Shown piece after piece: positions 23,243-33,419 of a stretch of 64,000 nt of DNA (position 1 is the stretch's first letter; the number at the start of each line of letters is the position of its first letter). The DNA comes from Pegoplata infirma. Lineage: Eukaryota; Arthropoda; Insecta; Diptera; Anthomyiidae. The DNA lies in NCBI GenBank assembly GCA_963921195.1, contig OY992538.1, positions 53,434,852 to 53,498,851 of the forward strand, in the 5' to 3' direction. Both the position numbers and the translations under genes were made by a program. The notes beneath the pieces were generated by a model that ran no database searches, was not told the origin of the DNA, and was given only the letters and a program-made list of their open reading frames with translations.

Positions 23243-24370
23243 AGGTTGGATGGGCGTTCGCCATTTGGCGAGTTCACTCGGAGGCCATAAGGCCCATTGT
23301 GATTCCCTAATCATATTTACCCTCTCAATCTCTGATACAAAGTTCTACTTTTTAAACCACCCCGTTTCCCTGAGGTATTCCGCTAGAGATGTCAATGAGA
23401 CACCGCTTAGGTAATCCAGGTCATCGAAAAATCTTTGCCCCAAATGCTTAAGGCGGCTCCTCATTAGACCCGGACATTCGCATAGCAAGTGCTTCACTGA
23501 CTCCTCTTCCTCCACCTCCCCACAGCTTCTACAATAGTCCCTATCAGAAATTCCCATACGCACGGCCATTTGGCCAATCATACAGTGTCCTGTAAGTACT
23601 CCAACTAATAGGCTAACCGTCCGTTTGCCAAAAGTAAGAAGACTTTTTGTCCTCTTAGGATTCGGGAGTGGCCACAGGGTTCTAGATATCCTGCACGTAG
23701 TCAGTGATATCCACCTATTCTTCATCCTATTTTCAGATATCCTATCAATTTCGTTCATCAATTCCACTATAGGAACCGAGATGTCAGGTTCTACACGTTC
23801 CCCCACCGATTCAGAGCCATTCCTCGCACACTTATCAGCCAATTCGTTCCCAGCGACCCCACTGTGGCCTGGGACCCAGATTAGCTTGATTGTGTGCTGA
23901 CTGATTCGACGAAGCGATTGTATACAATTCAAAACTATTCCCGATTTTACAGTATTTGACTCTAAGGCCTTCAGAGCTGCGAGACTATCCACGAAAATGT
24001 TAATGACGCAAGGACGAAGATCCCTTGTCATAATTAACTGCTCGGCTTTGCCAATTGCAAGTACCTCAGCCTGGAAAACACTACACTTATCCGGAAGCCT
24101 CAATGAGACCCCGATTTCGAGGCATTCAGAGTAGACTCCCGAACCCGTACCCATCTCCATTTTTGATCCGTCCGTAAAGATTGAGATCGCATTCTCTGTA
24201 ATAACAGAGTTTTCCGCCCAGTCTTCCCTAGTCGGTATTTGGACTTCGAAGGTTCTGTCAAAGTTTGTCTGTAGTGAGATATAGTCGGTTCTCTGTTCCA
24301 GTTCCGTCCCGCCCACCGTACTTAATATAGTCGAGTGTCCCCAAGAGCGTTGCTTAAGCATTTGCGACTC
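23243..24370 (-). mobile_element. 5'-truncated non-LTR retrotransposon with 13-bp target duplication
   Basis: TCTGTTTGTAGTT occurs exactly at 23230-23242 and 24371-24383. The 3' end (minus strand) finishes in 'cgcccatccaacct', and its 3' UTR has 'gccttatggcctccgag', shared with the copy at 58786-59122. The 5' truncation and variable-length target duplication are hallmarks of target-primed reverse transcription. The insertion landed inside a mini-me-like element. Confidence 0.9.
23345..24361 (-). CDS. Retrotransposon RNase H domain reading frame (5'-truncated ORF2)
   Basis: Intact 338-codon frame inside the truncated retrotransposon; the first ATG is not the native start. RNase H landmarks with all catalytic residues: D64 in FTDGSKM, E99 in FQAEV, D125 in IFVDSLAA, then H166 and D176 in WVPGHSGVAGNELAD. 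A C-terminal CCHC-like knuckle follows (C277, C280, H291, C294; ending LLCECPGL). In a full element RNase H removes the RNA strand from the RNA:DNA hybrid made by the upstream RT, which is missing here, so the copy cannot transpose by itself. The absence of stops suggests a recent insertion. It is distinct from the retroviral RNase H arrangement. Confidence 0.9.
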   Translation of the reverse strand: MLKQRSWGHSTILSTVGGTELEQRTDYISLQTNFDRTFEVQIPTREDWAENSVITENAISIFTDGSKMEMGTGSGVYSECLEIGVSLRLPDKCSVFQAEVLAIGKAEQLIMTRDLRPCVINIFVDSLAALKALESNTVKSGIVLNCIQSLRRISQHTIKLIWVPGHSGVAGNELADKCARNGSESVGERVEPDISVPIVELMNEIDRISENRMKNRWISLTTCRISRTLWPLPNPKRTKSLLTFGKRTVSLLVGVLTGHCMIGQMAVRMGISDRDYCRSCGEVEEEESVKHLLCECPGLMRSRLKHLGQRFFDDLDYLSGVSLTSLAEYLRETGWFKK

Positions 24371-24655
24371 TCTGTTTGTAGTTGTTAAACCTGTTCTTTG
24401 TCAACCTAATCAAACCTGTATTTAATTGGAACATTTTTGGACTTAGTCCCCTATAAAAATTTCGCCCGATATTATATTAAAAACGATAATTTCAATTAAA
24501 ATAGGTTTGTGTGCGTTTTCTACACTAATTAAAGATCTAATGAAAAATAGATTCAATCGGTCCATGTTTGGACTTGGTACCAATTTTCCGGAAAACTCTC
24601 GTGTAGTATCATATAGTTGGTCTTGACCGACTATAACTTTCTTACTTGTTTTTGA

Positions 24656-25477
24656 TGTCTTCTAGACTAAATTAAAAGTTTTACTAAATTTTTTTTTAAA
24701 TTTATACATTTTATATACCTATTTATATATTTTGCATCGTTTCTATGTTAATCTCGGAAAATTTTTCGATTTTTCTCAATTTCTATGTTTATCTAGTGAA
24801 AATGACATAAAACGAAAAGCCCTAACACTATTCTGAGTCCTACAACGGTACACAGAGTCTATTTGACAAGCATTCTGAATAGTTGTAATTTTGTAATAAC
24901 GAACAAACAAATGTAAATTTAACTTAACATATACAAAAAAAATAATATATAGACATAGACATGTTTATGCATGTCTATACATGCAGTGAGTATGTTAGTA
25001 GGATCACTTATGTATCTCTCTCGCTGTCTATCAGTCTGTCTGTCCTGACCATATTTAAACTTTGTGTGTAAATTTCCCATATATACAGAATACGTGATTT
25101 ACATTCTAAACTTCAGTTTTTGTTTTGTTTTTAATACGTATTGACCATCATAAGCTGTCATTTCAATATTGACTTGACACATTAATGTCTGTACAAAAAC
25201 AACGAATAATAATTTGCAAAAAAAAAAATAACAATTGTTTTTATGCATGCATTAACATGCATAGAGATAATGTATTTTTTTTTTTTTTGTATTTTTTGTC
25301 TAGCTTCCCATAATAAATTTCAATTTCTCATATTATCACCCCCTCTACACTAGATAAATAATATAAAGTCTAGTGATAGTGATGGACCCAAATATGCAAT
25401 GACAGATTTTAATGCATTTCTAATATTTCGGAAATGAAAATTTTTTAATTCAAAACAAGGGACCAATTGGGTCTCCA
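24656..25477. other. Intergenic DNA, no gene recognised
   Basis: AT-rich. A small dyad 'agacatgtttatgcatgtct' lies near 24956-24975 and a second tgcatgca-type word near 25243-25262. No coding region is seen. Confidence 0.5.
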
Positions 25478-26029
25478 CACTCAGAAAATTATGTAAGTTA
25501 CTACATGTTAGTTGTTTGTATATTTTACAGTAGTTAGTTGTTTTCAACTACAATGTCAGTTATTTTTTTATGAAAAATATCAAACAACTATTTCTGTTAG
25601 TTATTTTAAGTCGTTTTTTTAATTACTAACAAAAAAGTACTGTAATGTAGTAACAGTTATTTAAAGTAGTTAATTTTATTTTTCTTAGTTCTCAAAAATT
25701 TTCAAAGTTTTTTCAAAAAAAAAAAAAAATTTCGTTTTTTTACTTTTTAAAAAAAAAAAAAACTTGGAAAAAATTTGGTCTTAAATTTTTTTTTTCTGAA
25801 AAATTTTTTGAAAAAAAAATTATATATTGTTTATTTTTACTACATATTAGTTGTTTTGACTACAAATGTTAGTAATTTTTACTACATTAGTCAGTTGTTT
25901 TTTGTCAGTTAATATAACTAACATTGTTAGTTGATTTAACTGAAAAAGTAGTTGACCCCAAAACAACTTACAAAGTAGTTATTTTAACTGACATTTTCAG
26001 TTGATTTTACTAACATAATTTTTTAAGTG
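25478..26029. mobile_element. Miniature inverted-repeat element O, 552 bp
   Basis: The left end CACTCAGAAAATTATGTAAGT and the inverted right end (complement CACTTAAAAAATTATGTTAGT) match well. The flanks are CA/CA rather than TA, perhaps mutated. The interior is rich in 'agttattt' and 'gttagttgtttt' words, with stem-like symmetry. Confidence 0.6.
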
Positions 26030-26415
26030 CAGATGTGTACACGGAGGTTCGTCCATCTTTTATAAATTTTATTCGGTTTACTCTATCTTGCTTATTTTTA
26101 AATATATCGCCATTTTAACTTTTTTTGAGGAGTTTTTGAGGAGCAAATTTGCTAAAACTGATGAAAAAAAGTTTTAATTAAAAGATGTACACTTTCTAAA
26201 TTCTATGATTATAACATTGATGAAATAATTGATAGTAAATTAGTTCATAAAACTAAATTTTTGAACAAAATTTGGAATGAACATGGTTTTAAGAAAGATC
26301 TTATTTATTTTTTTTCAATTTGCTAATTACTGAAATTTAGTCATAAGGGATTTGGGACGGATGAAACAATCCCAGCAAAAATGCGAGTATTATTTTAAAG
26401 GGGTTTGCTTAATAA
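26030..26415. other. Intergenic DNA, no gene recognised
   Basis: AT-rich with no open frame or repeat of note. Confidence 0.5.
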
Positions 26416-27287
26416 CACGGCTCAACAAATCGAAGGTTTTTGACTCCGGTTTGAAGTTTGATACAAAATTTTTAAAGATTTTGACTCGCTGATTCCAAAT
26501 CTGTGCTCCAAATTTGTCCATCACGTCTAGAATTTTAATTATTCGCGGTTGAAAATGCGAAAAAACGCGATTTTTGCCTTTTTTGAAAGCCTGCACAGCA
26601 GCCACTGGGTGGAATAAAAATCTGGTATTAAGCGTTAGAGTAGAATTGAACTATGATCTCAAATATATGATCAAAAAAATTTGAAGTTGTTGCACTATTA
26701 TTGGCCAAACACGTATTTTAAAAAAACACTGTGAAAAAAATTAAAAAAAGCACAATTTTTAAAAGGTTCTAAAACAAAAACCAGATGATCAATCTTTAGT
26801 GTGATGAGCTCAAAATTTAGACAAAATCTCATTCTTTCTTATAGACTTTTAAACCCATTAATGATATCTTCCGGTTTATACGAAAAATAACACAGAAAAC
26901 TTAAATTTGTAAAATATTTATTTTTTTTAGTTTTTCTTTGAAAAATATCAAAAAAAAACTAAGGTACCTACCTTATCTTTTTTACAAAAATTATAATTTT
27001 AACAGAGTCATTTTAAAACGCAATAATTAGAAAAAAATTGTTTTCTATGTTGGAGACCATAGACAAATTATACTTTTGCGCTTTATACCGGATTTGTATT
27101 CTACTCAATGGCTGCTGTGCAGGCTTTCAAATAATGCAAAAATCGTAATTTTTCGCATTTTTAACCGTGAATAAGTAAAAATCTGGACGTGATGGAAAAA
27201 TTTGGAGTACAGATTTGGAATCAGGAGATCAAAGTCTACTAAAATTGATCACCAGAATTCAAACCGGAAAATGACTGTTGAGCGGTG
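26416..27287 (+). mobile_element. TAA-flanked element D1, 872 bp, about 250-bp TIRs
   Basis: The ends are CACGGCTCAAC and GTTGAGCGGTG, with TAA at 26413-26415 and 27288-27290. TIRs extend inward about 250 bp (paired landmarks 'gattccaaatctgt', 'gcctgcacagcagcca' and complements). The second copy, D2 at 46864-47758, is in the opposite orientation. A 3-bp TWA target is typical of PIF/Harbinger elements, so a nonautonomous member is likely but no transposase is present. Confidence 0.8.
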
Positions 27288-28010
27288 TAATTCAAATATT
27301 TTCCAAGGCAGTTCAAAGTTTTATGTAGTTTTTATTACTTTTGTTGTAATTTTGATTGTTTTGCATTAGAAGTAGATGCATGTCTTTTTGCTGGGTTTTA
27401 ATTGTGATTTTTGAAACTTTGTTTTTAACACGAGGAGATCATAAAATTAAATTTAACACATGCTGTGGTAAATAAGTTGTAAATTTGTTTTTACTAACAT
27501 GTCTAATTGTAAGTGATTTTCAAACATAAATGTATTTTTTGCATTTGTTTTTATTATATTGTTTTTGATCAGACAATATTAAATTTATGTTTGTCATAAA
27601 TTAGAAGGGAGCACCTAGAATCTGGGTAACATTGTTTTTCGCAATGCGTAGGATGTTCTGGGAAGTAGATAAATGCTAAAGTTTCATAAATATATTAAGC
27701 AAGTTCAAGGTGTATAAATTCTAATACAATTTTCAAGTTAAAATCGGCAGGTATGATATTGTTAAATATATGAGTGATCTCAAAATTAAGCTGCATTTAG
27801 TTTTGGGGTTTACATTACGAGGAAAATTGTCTAGAAGTGTCTTCAAGATAATTCATGTACAAATTTACATTTTGGAAAACGTGGCTGATTTTAAATTCTC
27901 ATGTTTTCCTTCTTTTAGGTTCATATTTTTCGTAAAAATAAAGAAAAAAAAAATTAAATTTTATGAACTAAAAAATGGGAACAACATTATTTCAATTTAG
28001 TTCAAACACA
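27288..28010. other. Intergenic DNA, no gene recognised
   Basis: AT-rich. A 76-codon frame (27770-28000, plus) is lysine/phenylalanine rich with no motif, and I do not support it as a gene. Confidence 0.5.
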
Positions 28011-28440
28011 TTTGAGGACTCGATTGGGTGAGGACCCCATTGGGTTCTGACCCGATAGGTTCAAATCCCGATGACCCAGACCCAGTTGGGTACCTTAAGA
28101 ATCGTCATAGTTTTTGATCCAACATTTTTATCCGTTCCGCGCTACCTTGCTTAGTTTTTCAGATACGTCAATTTAGGGGACCACTGGAGTCTTGAGAATT
28201 TAAAAAACTCAGGGAACTTTTGGGTATTTGGCGGTCTTATTCTACGTGTTAAGAGCTACAAAAATTCTTTTGAACTTTTTGTTGTGTTGGCAATATTTAC
28301 CGAGATATGAGCATTTTAAAATTTTCTGGAATGCCAACTTTTTTAAAGTTAGGTCCACACCAAAAACGGCCTTCATTTTGCTCTATCTGGCTTAGTTTGC
28401 AAGATATCGCAATTTTAAGTTTTTTGAAAATAAAAATTCT
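28011..28440 (-). mobile_element. Element H, central fragment
   Basis: Matches the complement of the centre of H1/H2 ('ggaccccattgggttc', 'cttagtttttcagatac', 'gagatatgagcattttaaa'). The TIR ends are missing, so it is a relic. Confidence 0.65.
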
Positions 28441-29275
28441 TTCAAGTTATAAAAATTTTACACGCCTGCATATTTGACTTATGTGTATGGCAAATTTTTT
28501 TTTCTCCGATTTTCGAAGTCCAGTTAAATTTTTATTCTTAAATAAATGAATTATTTTTTTTAAATTTTAATGTGCTGAGCACGAATATCGGTAGAACGGT
28601 TTTCGAGATATAGCTATTTGGAATTTGCAAAAATGGCGGTTTTTTCCTACGTTCAAGAAAATTAAAAAAAAAATTTAAACATTTTTTTTCCCCTGACCCT
28701 GATTGTATAGATCTTAAGACGTTATTTCATTTAAACTTAATTTGAGCCAAAATTGATAATTTTATCAGTGTTGACCTTGGGTCAAAGTTTTGGATTTTCG
28801 GAAAATTTCCACCTAAAATTTGGATTTATGAAAAATTTGAATTTATGAAAAATTAAAAAATTAATAATAAAAAGTATGTATTGCAATGCATTATTTTTGG
28901 CATTCTGAACACGAGTATCGAGAAAATTCTTGAATCGGTCGAGCGGTTTTCGAGATATCGCCATTTGAAATTTTCCAAAAAATTTCCTAAAATGGCGTTT
29001 TTTTCCAAGAAAATTTTAAATGTAATTAGGTTTAAATGAAAGGGTCAAGGAAAAATGTGTTTGAGTTTTTTTTTTTTTTTTTTAAATTTCTTGAACATTT
29101 TTGGACAGTTTTTGGAAAATTTCAAATAGCGATATTTCGAAAACCGTTAGATCGTTTCAAGAAATTTTTAGATATTTTAGTCCAGTATGTCAAAATTATT
29201 TAAAAGAACACTATGCCTGAAGTTTCTAAGCAAATGCTGATAAAAAGATAAAATTGTTAATATGATGAGCAAATA
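28441..29275. repeat. Degenerate repeats around 'gcgatatttcgaaa'
   Basis: Phrases of the type 'cgagatatcgccatttgaaattttccaaaa' recur near 28606, 28945 and 29110 and again beyond E2 (about 30480). The short period is irregular. E2 (29276-30303) is inserted into this region. No coding region is seen. Confidence 0.45.
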
Positions 29276-30303
29276 TGAAGCGTACCACATCAAATGTCCT
29301 GCTACAGAAAAACAAGTGTCCCGTGAATTTCTGAATAGGTTGTGTTGATAGCCCTATATGGAACTAAGAAAATTGCGTTTTTGGTTTTTTAAGTTTTAAA
29401 AAACTGGGCTTAGGAGGCGTGGTCAAATATTGGAAAAATGGTAAAATTTGTGTCGAGTGGCCTAAATTAAATATTTATCAAATTGAAACGGAATGCACCG
29501 CAATCTCAAAAATTTACATTCTTGTATAGTTTTGTAAGGGCTATCGATTAATTTTTTATTTTTTTGAAAATTTTGAGAACGGGTTCTGAAATTTTAAATT
29601 AAAAAAAAAATCAAATTATCAAAAATCCGGCCACTTTACAAAATATTTTTTTTTTAAAGTTTAGATGTTTGTCTATCCACAAAAAAAAATTCAAAAATGT
29701 GTTTGTCTTTTTTTTCGAGAAAATCGTATTTGAATTTAATATCAATTTAGTAATTTGCTTGTATTTTCTTGATTCAACATAGCGTATGAGTAACATTTAA
29801 TACTCATCCGCAATGTTGGACCAAAAAATTACAAAATTGTTATGAAATTCAAATGCGATTTTCTCAAAAAAAAAAAAAAACGAAAAACACATGTCTGAAT
29901 TTTTTTGTGTGGATAGACAAACATATAAACTAAAAAAAATAAAAAAACGTGGCCGTATTTTTTTTTATTTGAATTTTTTTTTTAAATGGAAAGTTTCAGA
30001 ACGGGTCCTGAAAATTAAAAAAAAAAAAAAATTTTTACTCGATAGCCCATACAAAACTATATCAGAATGTAAATTTTTGAAATTTTGGTGCATTCCGTTT
30101 TAATTTAATAAATATTTAATCAAGGCAACTCGACACAAATTTGACCATTTTTCCAATATTTGACCCCGCCCAGTTTTTGAAAAATTGAAAAACCAAAAAA
30201 ACGCAATTTTCTTAGTTCCATATAGGACTACCCATACAACCCATTCAGAAATTCACGGGACACTTGTTTTTCTGTAGCGGGACATTTGGTGTGGAATGCT
30301 TCA
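29276..30303. mobile_element. Palindromic foldback element E2, 1028 bp
   Basis: Same family as E1: ends TGAAGCGTACCACAT and ...TGTGGAATGCTTCA, TA outside both ends (29274-29275, 30304-30305), and arms of about 510 bp. The left terminus is more diverged than in E1 and E3. Confidence 0.8.
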
Positions 30304-31477
30304 TATATGGTATTTCGTTGATTTTTGAAATCTGCGTGCATTTTTAAGTCAAAATTTTCCAAAAATAAAAAACCTTGACCGAAGGGCGCCCGGATTAAAA
30401 TGATCGGATTTGTCTCAAATTAGGTTTATAATGAAAAATAGTTTTAAAAAATTTCTTGAACATGTTTTTTTGAAATTTTTTTGGAAAAATTTTAAATGGC
30501 GATATCTCGAAAGCCGTTTGAGTCATACGGCTTTCTAGATACGGTTTGACCGTTTCAAGAAATTTTCTCGATTTCGTGTTCAGCGTGCCAAAATTATTAA
30601 AAGAATAATGTAACGCAAGACACATTTTATTTTTTTTTTCAAAAACCCGAATTTTTTTCTGGAAATTTTTCAAAAAAATACTTTGACTTAAGGGCGCCCC
30701 GGGTTAAAATGATCGAATTTGGCTAACATGAGGTTTAAATGAAAGTTCGTCTCAAACTCTATGAAAAGTTCAAGGAAAAATATGTTGGAGATTGTTTTTA
30801 AAGCAGATTTATCAGATTTACAGTATTTACTATTTCAAATATAATTATTTATCCACCCTCGTTGAGATATGTTAATTTAAATTTGAAGACTCATAAAAAC
30901 TTGAGAAAAAAAAGTTATGTGTAAGAATATTGCAATGAGTGTGACAAAACCAATAATAAAAAATATGAATTTTTATTTTAATTACAATAACTATTTGTAA
31001 CTCTTTACAATCGTTAATTTTTAATGATCTCATATCAGAACAGTTATGAACGCCGAATCAAATATACCCTGAACACTCTCCCTTTTTATTTCCCTACAGC
31101 ACTCTGTAGTACAGGGGCAAATAAGTTTCTGCTGGCGTTCCTAATAACCCAAAATATTGATCCTAGATCAGCCTTTGAGTATACCGATCGAATTAGATTC
31201 AATGTCCATGTTAACGTTTTAAACACGCTTCATTTGGCCCAAGAAAGAATTCTGTCTATATTTACCATTCGCATTACTTAGTAATGATGGAAATTACCTT
31301 TAGCATTATTTTAAAATATCAAATAATTACTTACTAATAATGGCTTACCTAAGTCATTATAATAAAATAAAGAACTAGATTTTCACTTTTGACACCTGCA
31401 CATTATTTTGGTTACAAATAAAATAAAATTAAATATATTTTTTTTTTTAAATAATTTGAAATTTGAATTTTTTTTTT
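30304..31477. other. AT-rich DNA with a decayed mini-me-like relic
   Basis: 30304-30830 continues the 'gatatctcgaaa' repeats. Near 31062-31275 the phrases 'ataccctgaacactctcc', 'tgtagtacaggggcaaataag' and 'tataccgatcgaattag' resemble a degraded plus-strand copy of the mini-me-like subfamily at 22249. No gene is seen. Confidence 0.45.
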
Positions 31478-33258
31478 TTAGATTTTCCCAATTTGTTTAC
31501 AGTTTTTAGTACCCTTCGAAAACTCCTTCGTGGTAAATTTTCAGATTTTTTTGATGACCCATTCAAAAGATATACAAATCCCATACAAATAACAGTTGGA
31601 GTAAATTTTATAAAAATGTAATTTTGAATGGAAGCCTACTTAAGGAGTGGAGATAGGGCGTAGGTATGTTTTAAAAAAATGTTGTAGGGTAAAAATAAAT
31701 GGGGGTCGGTCTCACTAATGACCCCTCTCGGACGCACTATTGGATCGGTAGAAGCTGATTAAATAAAACAAATTTACAAAAAATAAAAAAATTGTATGGG
31801 GAGCGCCTTAAAAATTAGAGATAGAGGGTAGGTGTGTTCAAAAAAAATTTTTGGACTAAAAAAATATTGTGGGTCGGTCATACATTTTGTTGGTCTAAGG
31901 CAGAGGTAACCAAAACTCTCAATAAATGAAATGCGTCTGTATTGGATAAGATAATATTGCCCAGCAAACAAAAAACTAAGCATTAGAAATGTAATGAATT
32001 TTACTTTTAAAACAGTGATGCCCAAAAAATTTTTGGTTGTGAGTAAGAGAGAAAAAACAAATTGAGAGAAATTATTTTTAGGCCGCGGACGGACCCGGGA
32101 GGCCCATGGGGGGCAAAAAACGGGGGGCCATAGTAACATGTAAGTATGGGTATGGGAAATTGTCTCACGATCTCAAAAATACTATTTATTTTTTTATCCG
32201 ACAAATATTGCCAAAACTAGAGCCGTTTTTCGAAAAATAGAGGGCGTCAAAAAAAGTCAAAATTTTTTTTTTTTAAATGTTTTGTTTTAAATGTTTGGTA
32301 ACATAAAATGCATTGCATGTTACCAAAAGTATTTTTAATGGCAAAACAAAAATTTCTGTCTTCCATTATACTATTTTGTTTGCTGGTTTATTTTGAAATT
32401 AAATCAAAGCTGAAAAAACAATAAAGCTGAAAAAAAAGCAGTAAGCATCCGCACATGTATACTCGTTAACACTCAATTAACGACTGAAATCAAACAGAAA
32501 TAGAAGAGAACAAGCGTCGGTGTGAGTTTTTTTTTATTGTTGTTGTGGCACAATTGTGTATAGAAAATGAATATTTGGATTACTCTGGTCTAAGGGCACT
32601 ATTAGGGCAGTTATAGTGGTTGGAGAAAATATTAAAAAATTTCGTTTTGTGTGGGAGCCCCCTTAGAAATTGGAGATAGGGTATTAGTTTGTTCCAAAGA
32701 AATGTTAAGACGTAAAAATTAATGGGGGTCGGTCTTATAAATGACCCCTCTATGAAGCACCATTGGAGCAGTAGAAATGATTTTAAGATTGGAAAATTAT
32801 AATAAAATTTTTTTAAAAAATTTAAAAAAATAGTAATAATCGTTATCCCACGATCCTCCTAGGCAAAAAGTTTGTAGAATCGATAGAAGTTTTACACAAA
32901 AAAATTTCAAAAAAATCGAAGAGTACAAACATTTTCAAAAATGATATTTAAATTTTAAAACTTAAAAATCGCATACTAGAGCGCTTTTAAGATTTTTTTT
33001 GGATTTTTTTTTTTTAAAGTACGTAAAAAAACAAAAATTTTGAAAAAAAAAATTGAAATTTGGACTATTATTGAAGATGTTTGAGTAAAGAAACAAACTA
33101 CCAATTTTTAAAAATTCGATATCTTTTGAACGGGTCATCAAAAAAAATCTGAAAATTTACCACGAAGAAGTTTTTGAAGGGTACTAAAACTGTAAACAAA
33201 TTGGGAAAATCTAAAAACAAAAAATTTCAAAGCGTCCGATTTGGCATGGGATGCCCCA
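31478..33258. mobile_element. Foldback element family F, copy F3, with nested hAT-like insertion
   Basis: Collinear with F1 ('ccttcgaaaactccttcg', 'gatagggcgtaggtatg', 'atgacccctct', 'gaacgggtcatc'). The right end gggatgcccca is followed by TA (33259-33260). The left terminus is lost and the left arm is shortened near 31570. It is interrupted at 31901-32587 by a 687-bp element. Confidence 0.7.
31901..32587. mobile_element. hAT-like nonautonomous element, 687 bp
   Basis: The 8-bp direct repeat GTCTAAGG flanks it (31893-31900, 32588-32595) inside the F3 repeat. F1 and F2 show the uninterrupted site (ctctaagggcac). TIRs are CAGAGGTAACCAAA and (complement) CAGAGTAATCCAAA. The 8-bp duplication and CAGAG ends are as known for hAT elements. 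It has a GC-rich patch (about 32082-32130) and no transposase. Confidence 0.85.
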
Positions 33259-33419
33259 TATGTAATTAGTTTTAATACTGTTTTGATAATTATTATAGCT
33301 GGCGCCATCGCTTGTAAATGTAATGGGAGAAGTAATTCGGATCATAATTAGTTATAACTTTTGAATTTCCCATTACACATTTCATTACTTGTTAAAGCAA
33401 GTTTTTGCTGGGTTTGGTA

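Larger units (their letters stand above)
22249..24655 (+). mobile_element. mini-me-like repeat (subfamily 3), split by two insertions
   Basis: It starts with the hairpin 'ataccctacaccactgtgtgg' and 'agggtataataagtttgt', followed by 'gcgatgtctgtc' (near 22383). The 3' end is 'ccgactataactttcttacttgttt' (about 24655). A 459-bp TA-flanked element (22495-22953) and a non-LTR retrotransposon (23243-24370) interrupt it. The remaining pieces (22956-23242, 24384-24655) contain short repeated phrases such as 'tcggtccatttttagac'. Confidence 0.6.
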
